Assembly (NCBI GenBank): GCA_029212365.1
Contig: JARGOC010000034.1
Location: forward strand, 1-36,520
Reading direction: 5' to 3'
Origin: Roseovarius sp.
GTDB taxonomy: Bacteria > Pseudomonadota > Alphaproteobacteria > Rhodobacterales > Rhodobacteraceae
Length of the DNA: 36,520 nt
In this document: positions 1-7,116 of the stretch, in pieces
How positions within the stretch are numbered: position 1 is the stretch's first letter
Layout of the letters: every line of letters starts with the position of its first letter
Program-made: the position numbers and the translations under genes
The notes under the pieces: generated by a model
What the model was told of the DNA's origin: nothing
Database searches by the model: none
The model's input: the letters and a program-made list of their open reading frames with translations, nothing else

Positions 1-51
1 GACCAGTTGTTGCCATGGAACTACACACACAACGTGTGATCGGCGCACCGT

Positions 52-237
52 TTACCGCCATTTGTCAGGATCTGACAGATAACTAGTATGCCTGCCATCG
101 GCATTATGCCCTTCGTCAGGGTATAGATACCAAGCAATGCCTAGCTTTTTGCCGGGGGAAAGTTGACGCAAAAGTGCGAGCTTGATGTAGTCGCCAATGT
201 CACCAGCGTATCTATTTTGCAACTGTGGGAAGCTCAA
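52..237 (-). pseudogene. Truncated conserved hypothetical protein, last gene of the nucleotide operon
   Basis: This 61-codon reading frame starts inside the end of the preceding gene (26 bp overlap) and stops at a TAA just after the residues DPDKWR. The sequence has a compact conserved look (GDIGDYIKLALLR, then GIAWYLYPDEGHNADGRH) that I recall as the N-terminal part of a longer uncharacterised bacterial family of roughly 200 residues or more; I cannot name a function. None of the three frames in the remaining 51 bases gives an obvious continuation. The gene is therefore either cut by an early stop or rearrangement, or the left edge of the island lies here. The overlap with the upstream gene argues that it belonged to the same operon. 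A genuine short protein cannot be excluded. Confidence 0.5.
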
Positions 238-1405
238 GACTGTTCAATGGAGGGACGGCTTCGGGTTGTTGTTTTTCCAGTAGTTGTATTTGCGCAGATT
301 GTTGTTCCAAAATGATTTTTAGTTTTTCATTCTCAATTAGTACCTGTTTTATTATATCTGATGAAGATTCAGTGTTTTTTTTCAATGCAATCAATTTTTG
401 TGCGTTAGCTTCGATGCCGATGAGCTGAATCCCCTGATCATTATGCGACGTTGATGATGGGCCAACTATGCTGTCAATTCGGGTGGACAGAGCGTTATAA
501 TAGGACATCATTCCGATGAAGAATGTAACCCATACGGCGGCGAGCGTACCAATGGTTGCGAGGCCCCCTACAATACCTATTTGTGAAAAACGATTCTTTG
601 CTTTTTCGGCTGTTGTCTTAGCCTCATCCGCAATTGACTTCGCCTCGGCAGACAGTTCTCTCGCTTGCCCAGCCGACTTCAGTGCTGCGGTAGAGTGTTT
701 TCCAGACTCACCAACCATACTTGGGATCGAACTCCGGATAGGAACTTTCTCACCGTTGCTAAGCGTGCGCGCCTTGTCGATGAATTCACTAATATCCCAA
801 AACTCTTTATCCAGTGGCGGTCTGCCTTTGCGCTTATCCTTTGGCTGCAAGTCAGAAGTAGTTTTTGTAAATTCTAGCCATATGAGTCCTTCATCAAAAG
901 GGATTGTGTACGGCTGGTCAGTGAGGTTATGAAGTGGAATGCATAGCTTTCCCCAATAACCAGGATCAACAAGAGGCCCGGTTCCCAAAAGTAGTCCACG
1001 GTGCACATGCTTGATCTGCAGGTTGAATCGCAGCGCTATAAACTCTGGAAGCCTAAACTCAAGGTCACACTCAACAAAAATGATCGACTCAGCAGGAATC
1101 GTTAGGCCATTTATAACTGGCAGCGTATTCAGATTATCATTGTCATCAAAATAGTAAGCTGTTTTTCCAATTCTTCCTTCATATGCAGCGTGCTTTAGCC
1201 GTGATTTTTTTCCTCCATATAAATAAAATGGGCTGATTATTCCGGTTAATTTTACGTATTCTTCGATGTGTTCCGACGATAATAGCGAGTAGGGAATATT
1301 TTTTCGAGGATCTGGCCCGCTTTTTGTGAATAATGTTGCAGTCTCAACTGCCGCTTCACACGATAGTATAAGTTCTTCTTTTCTTGCTGCAGGCTCGTCG
1401 CTCAT
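212..1405 (-). CDS. Membrane-anchored dCTP deaminase/dUTPase-fold protein, catalytic Glu apparently lost
   Basis: Protein of 397 residues. Residues about 100-182 resemble the core of the dCTP deaminase/dUTPase fold, best seen in VDPGYWGKLCIPLHNLT at 146-162, which lines up with the family's DPG-x-x-G-x-L-T-L-E-x-x-N segment. In that alignment the catalytic Glu of dCTP deaminase is a Pro and the usual Arg-Ser-Ser motif before it is missing, so I infer binding or sensing rather than deamination. Residues about 240-272 are an Ala/Lys/Glu-rich helical stretch, 276-302 a single hydrophobic membrane segment, and 333-380 a second coiled-coil-like helix. The start codon overlaps the stop of the upstream PurZ-like gene by ATGA, so translation is probably coupled. 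The role is unknown; a membrane effector or sensor responding to a nucleotide made by its neighbours is a reasonable guess. The fold call rests on one motif region. Confidence 0.7.
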   Translation of the reverse strand: MSDEPAARKEELILSCEAAVETATLFTKSGPDPRKNIPYSLLSSEHIEEYVKLTGIISPFYLYGGKKSRLKHAAYEGRIGKTAYYFDDNDNLNTLPVINGLTIPAESIIFVECDLEFRLPEFIALRFNLQIKHVHRGLLLGTGPLVDPGYWGKLCIPLHNLTDQPYTIPFDEGLIWLEFTKTTSDLQPKDKRKGRPPLDKEFWDISEFIDKARTLSNGEKVPIRSSIPSMVGESGKHSTAALKSAGQARELSAEAKSIADEAKTTAEKAKNRFSQIGIVGGLATIGTLAAVWVTFFIGMMSYYNALSTRIDSIVGPSSTSHNDQGIQLIGIEANAQKLIALKKNTESSSDIIKQVLIENEKLKIILEQQSAQIQLLEKQQPEAVPPLNSLELPTVAK

Positions 1406-2457
1406 TTAACGCGCGCGTCATCTGCAATATTGCTGAAAGCATCGAAGCGAGGCCAATCGATCTTTTTCCCAATGCCCGCTTCCACTTTCGACAAAAACAA
1501 TCGTAATTCACTGCCTGCAGAATAAATTTCCAATGGGTCCCCTACATAATCCAAATGGTTCATGACAATTCGGTTTGGCCGATTTGCCGCTATGGCCACT
1601 CTAACCAGTTTTTGGTCAAACATCCCAATCCGACGGAGTTTTCTTGTAACAGTTGTATACTCTTGAATATCTTCCGCTTTGCGTCCAGTGAGGGAGGCAA
1701 CATAATCCCAACTCACTTCGTTCGCCAATGGCCCCGAATCTCCAGCAACTCGTATTGGAAATGAACGTAACACCAGGGTGACGTCATCAACATCTAGTGG
1801 ACTGAGTCCAGTTTCGGCCAAAGCAGCTGCTGCGGTCGTCGACCGAGACGTCGCCTTTGGCCAGTAACCTCCGTCCAATAGGGAAAGCCCAAACCCTTGA
1901 GTTCCCTCAATGATCACGCGGTGTTTTTGGTTCAGTTTGTTGCGCAACAGTTCGGTTGCATTGCAAATGTATCTGTATAATTGGGGTATTTCATGCGCTG
2001 AAGTTGATCGCAGTTCAAAATTGCTTGCTTCTCTTGCAACATCAGCCATTACAGCAGCCCCGACTCCAGAACCCGTGGAGCCAATTGATTGGATCAGCCT
2101 TCCTTTTTGTTCCCACTCACGGTGCTCTTTTGTGATAATTCGTGCATTTTCACTAATTTTAAGATGTTGAAGTGGAAATTCAAGTTCCTCTATCTCGGCT
2201 AACAATAAGTCGACGTCAATGTAGGAACCTGCTGGAAAAACAACATCAACATCCAAATCCACGCAACCGGCGGGGAGCTGCCTCAAAGAAAATTTCTTGC
2301 CAGACTTATCATAGCCCGTATGCCCCGAGTTTGGCCCCCCAACCCGCACAACGGTAGTTGGTATATTGTCACGAATAGAACGGCGGGCGATCTCAAGAGA
2401 TATTTTACCTTTGCCCTCTGACCCAAATTGACCGCCGACTACGATGGAAACAGGCAT
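1402..2457 (-). CDS. PurZ-like adenylosuccinate synthetase paralogue with Asp-to-Ser in the P-loop
   Basis: Protein of 351 residues, against about 430 for housekeeping PurA. Family landmarks are in order: P-loop GGQFGSEGKGK at 8-18, the GGPNSGHT segment at 40-47 with the general-acid His46, IGSTGSGVG, an EGTQG segment, the TSRSTTAAA nucleotide loop, the TTVTRKLRR aspartate-binding loop, and an NHLD segment near the GTP-base site. PurA uses an Asp in GDEGKGK to activate IMP; here that residue is Ser13. From memory, phage PurZ enzymes, which join dGMP to aspartate to make the 2-aminoadenine precursor, carry the same change. I infer a purine nucleotide other than IMP, possibly dGMP, as substrate. 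The start has a GGAG eight bases upstream and overlaps the preceding gene by 19 bp. It is unlikely to be the cell's biosynthetic PurA, given its length, base composition and context. Confidence 0.85.
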   Translation of the reverse strand: MPVSIVVGGQFGSEGKGKISLEIARRSIRDNIPTTVVRVGGPNSGHTGYDKSGKKFSLRQLPAGCVDLDVDVVFPAGSYIDVDLLLAEIEELEFPLQHLKISENARIITKEHREWEQKGRLIQSIGSTGSGVGAAVMADVAREASNFELRSTSAHEIPQLYRYICNATELLRNKLNQKHRVIIEGTQGFGLSLLDGGYWPKATSRSTTAAAALAETGLSPLDVDDVTLVLRSFPIRVAGDSGPLANEVSWDYVASLTGRKAEDIQEYTTVTRKLRRIGMFDQKLVRVAIAANRPNRIVMNHLDYVGDPLEIYSAGSELRLFLSKVEAGIGKKIDWPRFDAFSNIADDARVK

Positions 2458-4298
2458 GGTACTTCTCCGCTAATGTTGTCAATCAACTCATCAACGTGCA
2501 CTTGCAACTCGTTAAGTGTAGAATGATTCATATAGACCTCATGTGCAAGGGAACGCAACTCATTGATGCGGCCTTCTACCGGTGACGCTGAAGCATCCCT
2601 GAAATCACCATCTCCTGCACGTGCATTGTAACGTTCTCGCCTTATAGGCTCTTCAGCCTCTATATAAATATGGAGGTATTTACTACCAAAATGTTCGACC
2701 AAGAACGCGTGGTCCTCGGGAAATCTCAATCCATCAACAACAATGAGGTTGGCGCCGCCCACCCGTTTGATGGTCTGTTCAGCTAACCAACGCTGGCGCC
2801 CGCTTTCATTGATCTCTGTTCCCCGCTTTTGTCGATTGGTTCGGTTGAGCTCCAATCCGTCTCTTGTTAGCATATCATCTATCGCCTGGCTGAATCGCGT
2901 ATAGGCAAAGCCTTTCACGGCCAAAGCTTCAGCAAATGTTGTCTTGCCAGCTGCTATTGGTCCGCTGACGCCGACAACAAATGATCCCGTTTCACTGTTG
3001 AGCTTGGGAATCACCAATGGTGGTTCTGCTTCCGTACCCAGTGGTTCCGCTAAACCGGCAAGATGAAATGTGCCGACAAGCGCTGAGGTGATAGCATCAA
3101 GTTCGTCATGTGTGACCTTTTCCGTTTCGTAATTGCCGGAAATGCCAAAATCGCTAAGTCCGATCTGCAGCCATTCCACTCCAGCACCCTTCCGCGGAAT
3201 ACGCATAATATCCTGCGCCGCACCTGGGTAACTCTCAATGACCGGGATACCCTTTTCTCTAAATATATGAGCAAGACGGATACCGCGCGCCGTCAATTTT
3301 TGCATACTGGGTAAAAGGCACGGATAAACATTGATACCACGCCTTTTGAGTTCGCGCTCCGACTGTCGCATGATGCCAAACTTATCACGACCAGGATCAG
3401 TGTCCTCAACAGAAATGCGGCCCTCAGGCAAACAGAGGGGTGAATCGATGGAAACGAGATCAGGCCCCGCACACACAGTCGCGGTGATAATATCCGCGTC
3501 AGTTGAGATGGTGGTGGTTTTAACGTGGGCACCCTCAAGCAGACACCAACCTGTTGGGCGCGCTTCGGAGCCGGTCAAATCAATCCCGACTACGCGTGCA
3601 TCTTTTGCAGGTGTATGCCCAAATATGTCGTCAAAATGCGGTGCATGGGTTAATTCAACCGAAGCGAGTTTGAGGCCCTTCGGTAAACTATTCCACCCAG
3701 CGGGCGCTGACCACTCCAAAAAGTTGATAGGGGTGGAAAATAAATCTGGTTGCATGAAGAATCGCTCCAGGGCTCTATCAAATATCGCGCCCATCGCCGC
3801 AATATCCGCCCGATTATATCTGATCAATGTGGAAAGGGCTTCAATATCTCCCCGAAGGTATTTGTGCCACAAAAGCACGGCAGCAAATCCATCGACATTC
3901 TCTAACTCTTGCCGAAAATTGAGATCCAGTTCTTGCTCAATTGCCTTTTGTCCACCTGTAAGACCGACGCGGCGACAAAGGTACATGAGGTCGATGTGAA
4001 CTGATGGAATTGAAATTTGGGGGAATTCCTGCCGAAGAAAGCGGGCATCAAATCGAATGCCATTGAAAGTCACCAATACCTTTGCTGACCTCGCGTCTTC
4101 TAAAAGCCTTGCATTATCATCACCCCGAATTAGGGTTTCTGTCCTCCCATCCATTGACCAGCCGACGACAGTGATTTCGTCGTAGTAATGGCTTAAACCG
4201 GTGGTTTCGATATCAAGGAACATTACCGATTCTGGAAAAGCTGCGCAAAGAGCAATTTGCTCTTTCAAAACCGGTGTCATTGTTCGCTTGTTATTCAT
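2439..4298 (-). CDS. Fusion protein: DEDDy 3'-5' exonuclease + DUF429 + P-loop nucleotide kinase-like
   Basis: A 619-residue protein with three enzymatic-looking modules. Residues about 25-180 form an RNase H-like DEDDy exonuclease of the YprB type: FLDIETTGL (27-35), VTFNGIRFD, HIDLMYL and YNRADI (161-166). Residues about 236-415 are a DUF429 domain, a predicted RNase H-fold nuclease family, with VVGIDLTGSE, SIDSPL, VIESYPGAA and THDELDA. Residues about 439-600 are a P-loop kinase: GPIAAGKT (446-453), VVDGLRFPEDH, and Arg-rich RRERYNAR as a possible lid, most like deoxynucleoside monophosphate or dephospho-CoA kinases. It is first in the operon. An ATG at 4298 is preferred; an in-frame TTG at 4403 would add 35 residues with no clear ribosome site, and an ATG at 4277 is also possible. 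The domain calls are strong, the combined role is inference: making, phosphorylating or destroying an unusual nucleotide or the nucleic acid that contains it. Confidence 0.85.
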   Translation of the reverse strand: MNNKRTMTPVLKEQIALCAAFPESVMFLDIETTGLSHYYDEITVVGWSMDGRTETLIRGDDNARLLEDARSAKVLVTFNGIRFDARFLRQEFPQISIPSVHIDLMYLCRRVGLTGGQKAIEQELDLNFRQELENVDGFAAVLLWHKYLRGDIEALSTLIRYNRADIAAMGAIFDRALERFFMQPDLFSTPINFLEWSAPAGWNSLPKGLKLASVELTHAPHFDDIFGHTPAKDARVVGIDLTGSEARPTGWCLLEGAHVKTTTISTDADIITATVCAGPDLVSIDSPLCLPEGRISVEDTDPGRDKFGIMRQSERELKRRGINVYPCLLPSMQKLTARGIRLAHIFREKGIPVIESYPGAAQDIMRIPRKGAGVEWLQIGLSDFGISGNYETEKVTHDELDAITSALVGTFHLAGLAEPLGTEAEPPLVIPKLNSETGSFVVGVSGPIAAGKTTFAEALAVKGFAYTRFSQAIDDMLTRDGLELNRTNRQKRGTEINESGRQRWLAEQTIKRVGGANLIVVDGLRFPEDHAFLVEHFGSKYLHIYIEAEEPIRRERYNARAGDGDFRDASASPVEGRINELRSLAHEVYMNHSTLNELQVHVDELIDNISGEVPCLFPS

Positions 4299-4615
4299 TG
4301 ATTCCAGGCCGATTATAAATCGCTTAGGTAGAAGAGTTGCCGCGTATATCTGCCAAAAGTGCGTATCTTGGCCACTTTGATAGATTTGTAGGTACTTAAG
4401 CAAGCCGGCCGGAGATCATTTTGGTGAATGGAAGTGAGTTCGACACAAGATTCAGAATTCTTTAAGCCGCGCACAGACGACCAGCAATTTAACAGTGTAA
4501 GCCCCATTGCTGCTAGAATGAAACTGCGGAGCGGGTTATGCGATCCATTAACGAACATGCCCGTGATAGAGTGCGCGAGTACTGCACGAACCCACCCATC
4601 TACACCCCCCCCCAG
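4299..4615. other. Intergenic stretch at the edge of the AT-rich island
   Basis: About 320 bases between the start of the nucleotide operon and the end of the LysR gene. Base composition changes here from AT-rich (left) to GC-rich (right). It holds the candidate -10 box at 4312-4317, a short CCGGCCGG palindrome near 4405, and a run of nine or so C residues near 4605 just past the LysR stop codon. I see no tRNA, direct repeat or integrase trace that would mark an attachment site. Confidence 0.5.
4312..4317 (-). promoter_or_regulatory. Possible -10 box for the nucleotide operon
   Basis: The minus strand reads a perfect TATAAT here, just upstream of the ATG at 4298, in an AT-rich stretch. No good -35 hexamer sits 16-18 bases further up. 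If used, the transcript would begin about 5-8 bases before that ATG, giving an almost leaderless message or favouring the ATG at 4277. Weak evidence. Confidence 0.25.
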
Positions 4616-5521
4616 CTACCCCAGCCCAGCAATCGAGCCCAACCCCTTCGGCCCTGCCAGGAAATCCAGGAAACTGCGCACTTTGGCGGGCAGGTAGCTT
4701 CTGTCGGGATAGATGGCGTGCAGCGGCACCTTGGGCCAGGGGGCGCCGGGCAGGACCTGTTCGAGCCGGCCCTTTGCAATATCGTCGGTGACCAGCCAGT
4801 GGGGCATGAAGGCAAAGCCCATGCCTTGGCGCGCGGCAAGCTGGATCAGGGTCTCATTGCCGCTGAGCAGCACCGGCGTGAACCGCAGGTCAAGGGCGTC
4901 GGCGCCGCGATCAAACCGGATGCGGCTGCCGCTGGCCATCGGCGTATAGACCAGAAACGGCGCTCCGTTCAGGTCTTCCTTGGCGGCCGGGCGGCCGTGT
5001 TTTTCGAGAAACGCCGGGGAGGCGACCAGCGGAAATTCGACTTCCGCCAATTTGCGCGCGATCAATCCTTCGCCCAGTGCCTCCGTCACCCGCAAGGCCA
5101 GATCGACGCCTTCCTCAACCATATTGACCATGCGGCCGCTGAGATCGAGATCCAGCGTCACATCGGGGTTTTCCGCATGGTAGGCGGCAAGAATGCGGGC
5201 GAAGGCCGGGTTGGCCATCCACACCGGCATGCTGGCCTTCAATGTGCCCTGCGGCGCCAGTCTCGTCTCTGAAAGCTGCGCCTCGGCCTCACCCAGCCCT
5301 TCCAGCAGCGGGCGCACGGTGGCCAGATAGCGCGTTCCGGCCTCCGTCAGGCTGACATTGCGGCTGTTGCGGTTCAGCAGCCGCGCACCGACGCGCGCCT
5401 CCACATGCTGGACGTGTTTGCTGGTCATGGCGGGCGACAGGCCCAGACGCTCCGCCACGAGGGCAAAACTCTTTTGCTCGGCAACGGCTGCAAACACCTG
5501 CAGGCTGAGAAGTGTATCCAT
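4616..5521 (-). CDS. LysR-family transcriptional regulator
   Basis: A 301-residue protein of standard LysR length. The N-terminal winged helix-turn-helix (about 1-60) begins MDTLLSLQVFAAVAEQKSF and contains AERLGLSPAMTSKHVQHVE followed by LGARLLNR-like RVGARLLNRNSR. The rest is the periplasmic-binding-like effector domain, with the GTLKAS segment near 93 and GNETLIQLAA in the second lobe. The start gives the usual LysR N-terminus. It is transcribed divergently from the DoxX-like and VOC genes across a 125 bp gap containing a perfect palindrome, so it most likely controls that pair and itself. The effector is unknown; the neighbouring ring-cleavage-type VOC protein suggests an aromatic or quinone compound. 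Confidence 0.92.
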   Translation of the reverse strand: MDTLLSLQVFAAVAEQKSFALVAERLGLSPAMTSKHVQHVEARVGARLLNRNSRNVSLTEAGTRYLATVRPLLEGLGEAEAQLSETRLAPQGTLKASMPVWMANPAFARILAAYHAENPDVTLDLDLSGRMVNMVEEGVDLALRVTEALGEGLIARKLAEVEFPLVASPAFLEKHGRPAAKEDLNGAPFLVYTPMASGSRIRFDRGADALDLRFTPVLLSGNETLIQLAARQGMGFAFMPHWLVTDDIAKGRLEQVLPGAPWPKVPLHAIYPDRSYLPAKVRSFLDFLAGPKGLGSIAGLG

Positions 5522-5534
5522 CGATCATTCACTC

Positions 5535-5583
5535 ACAGGAAATTTAACATCAAATATTACGCAGATGATCTGCTTACAGGAAA
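5535..5583. promoter_or_regulatory. Candidate LysR binding region
   Basis: The lysR-doxX gap contains the perfect 13-base palindrome GCAGATGATCTGC at 5561-5573, and two direct copies of ACAGGAAA at 5535-5542 and 5576-5583 flanking it. A dyad in the divergent gap is the typical LysR arrangement. Binding by this particular LysR protein is inferred from position only. Confidence 0.45.
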
Positions 5584-5646
5584 GTAATAACAATTGCCTC
5601 ACAGATCAACCCAACCTGTCGCAGACATGGACACCAAACGGAGTGA

Positions 5647-6081
5647 ATGATGACAATGACCAATGAAACGACGATCCCGGCTGTCGGCGCCGGCTGGAAC
5701 ATCGGCCTTTGGGTGGCGCAGGTTGCGCTGGCCGGTCTCTACGCCATGGGAGCCTATATGCATCTTTTGCTGTCGCCCGCCGAGCTCGGCGCCATGGGCG
5801 CCGTTTGGGCCGAAAACGCCCCCATGTGGCTGGTGCGTTTTATCGGCCTGGCAGAGCTTGCAGGCATCATCGGCCTTATCCTGCCGGCAGCAACGCGCAT
5901 TCGGCCTGAATTGACACGCCTTGCCGCCATCGGTCTTCTGGCCATCCAGGTGCTGGCGATCCCGTTCCACATCCTGCGGGCCGAATTCGCGCCCTTGCCG
6001 TTCAACTTTCTGCTGGTTGCACTGGCGCTCTTCATCATCTGGGGCCGCACCCGCAAGGCGCCCATCACGGCGCGCACCTGA
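5647..6081 (+). CDS. DoxX-like small integral membrane protein
   Basis: A 144-residue hydrophobic protein with about four membrane helices, near residues 18-38, 58-80, 88-108 and 115-135. The pattern (small size, four helices, GAYMH in the first and AELAGIIGLILPA in the third segment) fits the DoxX/DoxX-like family, whose members are tied to quinone or thiosulfate redox chemistry in some organisms, though most have no proven reaction. GGAG lies three bases before this ATG and six before the ATG at 5650, which may be the true start. It is first in the operon divergent from the LysR gene, followed by the VOC protein after a 51 bp gap with a strong hairpin. Confidence 0.75.
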   Translation: MMTMTNETTIPAVGAGWNIGLWVAQVALAGLYAMGAYMHLLLSPAELGAMGAVWAENAPMWLVRFIGLAELAGIIGLILPAATRIRPELTRLAAIGLLAIQVLAIPFHILRAEFAPLPFNFLLVALALFIIWGRTRKAPITART

Positions 6082-6090
6082 TCGAAAAAC

Positions 6091-6115
6091 CGCGCCCCGT
6101 TTCCGGCGGGGCGCG
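6091..6115. terminator. Strong GC hairpin between the DoxX-like and VOC genes
   Basis: CGCGCCCCG at 6091-6099 pairs perfectly with CGGGGCGCG at 6107-6115 across a seven-base loop. On the plus strand no T-run follows, so it more likely stabilises or partly attenuates the message. On the minus strand the stem is followed by GGTTTTTCG, which would make a fair terminator for antisense transcription. Confidence 0.5.
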
Positions 6116-6132
6116 ACCAGAGGAGTTGATAG

Positions 6133-7038
6133 ATGCAGAGCCAGACGCTGAAACCCGCAGAGCAGGCCAACAAGACAGTCGGGCCGGAACGCCTGAACTG
6201 GAAGATCATCGAACTTCAGGTCACCGATCTGGATCGGGCGACCGGCTTCTGGATAGAAGCCCTTGGCCTGCGCAACCTGGGGCCCCATGGGGGCGGCATT
6301 GCGCTGGGCACCGGCGAGCGAGCGCTGTTCATTCTGCATCCGGGTGCCCGCGCGCCTGCCAATCCGCGCCATCTCGGCATGTATCATGTGGCGCTCGGCG
6401 TGCCCGATCAGGCGGCGTTCTCCCGCCTGCTGGCCCGTCTGACCGCCAGGCGCATTCCCATCGCGCCGGTTGACCACCTGATGGGCAAGTCCATCTATAT
6501 ATCCGATCCGGATGGTCTCGGCATAGAAATCACCTTTGAAACGCCCTGGCGCTTCGGCCGGTTTGGCGAGATGTCCCACGGCTTTTCGCTTTATGACGCC
6601 GATGGCCGTGCGCACAACGGGCGCGAGCGGCTGGATGTCGCGGCGGAGCTGGCCCATGCCAGGGGCGCCAATCCCGATGCACCGCTTGCCGATGGTGCGT
6701 TTCTGGCGCATCTGCATTTGCAGGTGGCGGCCCTGGAGCCGGCCATTGCCTGGTTCGAAGGCCTGGGCTTCAGCAAGAACCTGATGCTGCCCCATCTGGG
6801 TTTTTCCGACCTTTCTGCCGGCGGAACCTATACCCATCGCCTGGCACTGAACACATGGGCGGGAAAGAATCTTGCGCCCGCACCGCCAGACATGGCGCGG
6901 CTGTTGCGCTACGAATTGGACGTCAGCGATCCATCCATCGTCGTTTCAGCGCCCGATCTCGAAAGATCGGTGCTCGGGCTGACGGGCCGCGACCCGACCG
7001 GCACACACATCTGCGTGAACCTGCCCATTGCGTTGTGA
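6133..7038 (+). CDS. Two-domain VOC (glyoxalase/extradiol dioxygenase-like) protein, CatE type
   Basis: A 301-residue protein with two vicinal-oxygen-chelate modules. The first (about 22-140) has LQVTDLDRATGFW, HLGMYHVALGV and YISDPDGLGIEI. The second (about 190-295) has AHLHLQVAALEPAIAWF and the segment THRLALNTWAGKNLAPAPP, which resembles the C-terminal half of CatE-type catechol 2,3-dioxygenases. The His residues in HLHL and in THRLALN are candidate metal ligands. A GAGGAG ribosome site (6120-6125) lies eight bases before this ATG. It follows the DoxX-like gene and is probably under LysR control. It may open an aromatic ring or carry out another VOC reaction such as isomerisation or thiol addition; the substrate cannot be read from sequence. 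Confidence 0.82.
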   Translation: MQSQTLKPAEQANKTVGPERLNWKIIELQVTDLDRATGFWIEALGLRNLGPHGGGIALGTGERALFILHPGARAPANPRHLGMYHVALGVPDQAAFSRLLARLTARRIPIAPVDHLMGKSIYISDPDGLGIEITFETPWRFGRFGEMSHGFSLYDADGRAHNGRERLDVAAELAHARGANPDAPLADGAFLAHLHLQVAALEPAIAWFEGLGFSKNLMLPHLGFSDLSAGGTYTHRLALNTWAGKNLAPAPPDMARLLRYELDVSDPSIVVSAPDLERSVLGLTGRDPTGTHICVNLPIAL

Positions 7039-7116
7039 GGGGGGCTTTAAGGTAAGTACCCCGGGCTTTGAAACGCTTCACGCGGCCATGCACAAGCCCT
7101 GCGGCCGCTCACGCTT

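Noticed and set aside
1402..2457. Housekeeping purA
   Set aside because: Too short, catalytic Asp replaced by Ser, AT-rich and embedded in an operon with nuclease and membrane genes rather than biosynthetic neighbours.
52..4403. Prophage remnant carrying a 2-aminoadenine genome cassette
   Set aside because: No phage structural, replication or integrase genes nearby and none of the usual cassette companions apart from the PurZ-like gene.
4538..5272. 244-codon plus-strand frame across the LysR gene
   Set aside because: Low-complexity Arg/Gly/His-rich sequence opposite a standard LysR regulator.
5599..6837. 412-codon minus-strand frame over the DoxX-like and VOC genes
   Set aside because: Gln/Arg/Gly-rich shadow of two genes on the other strand, overlapping their control region.
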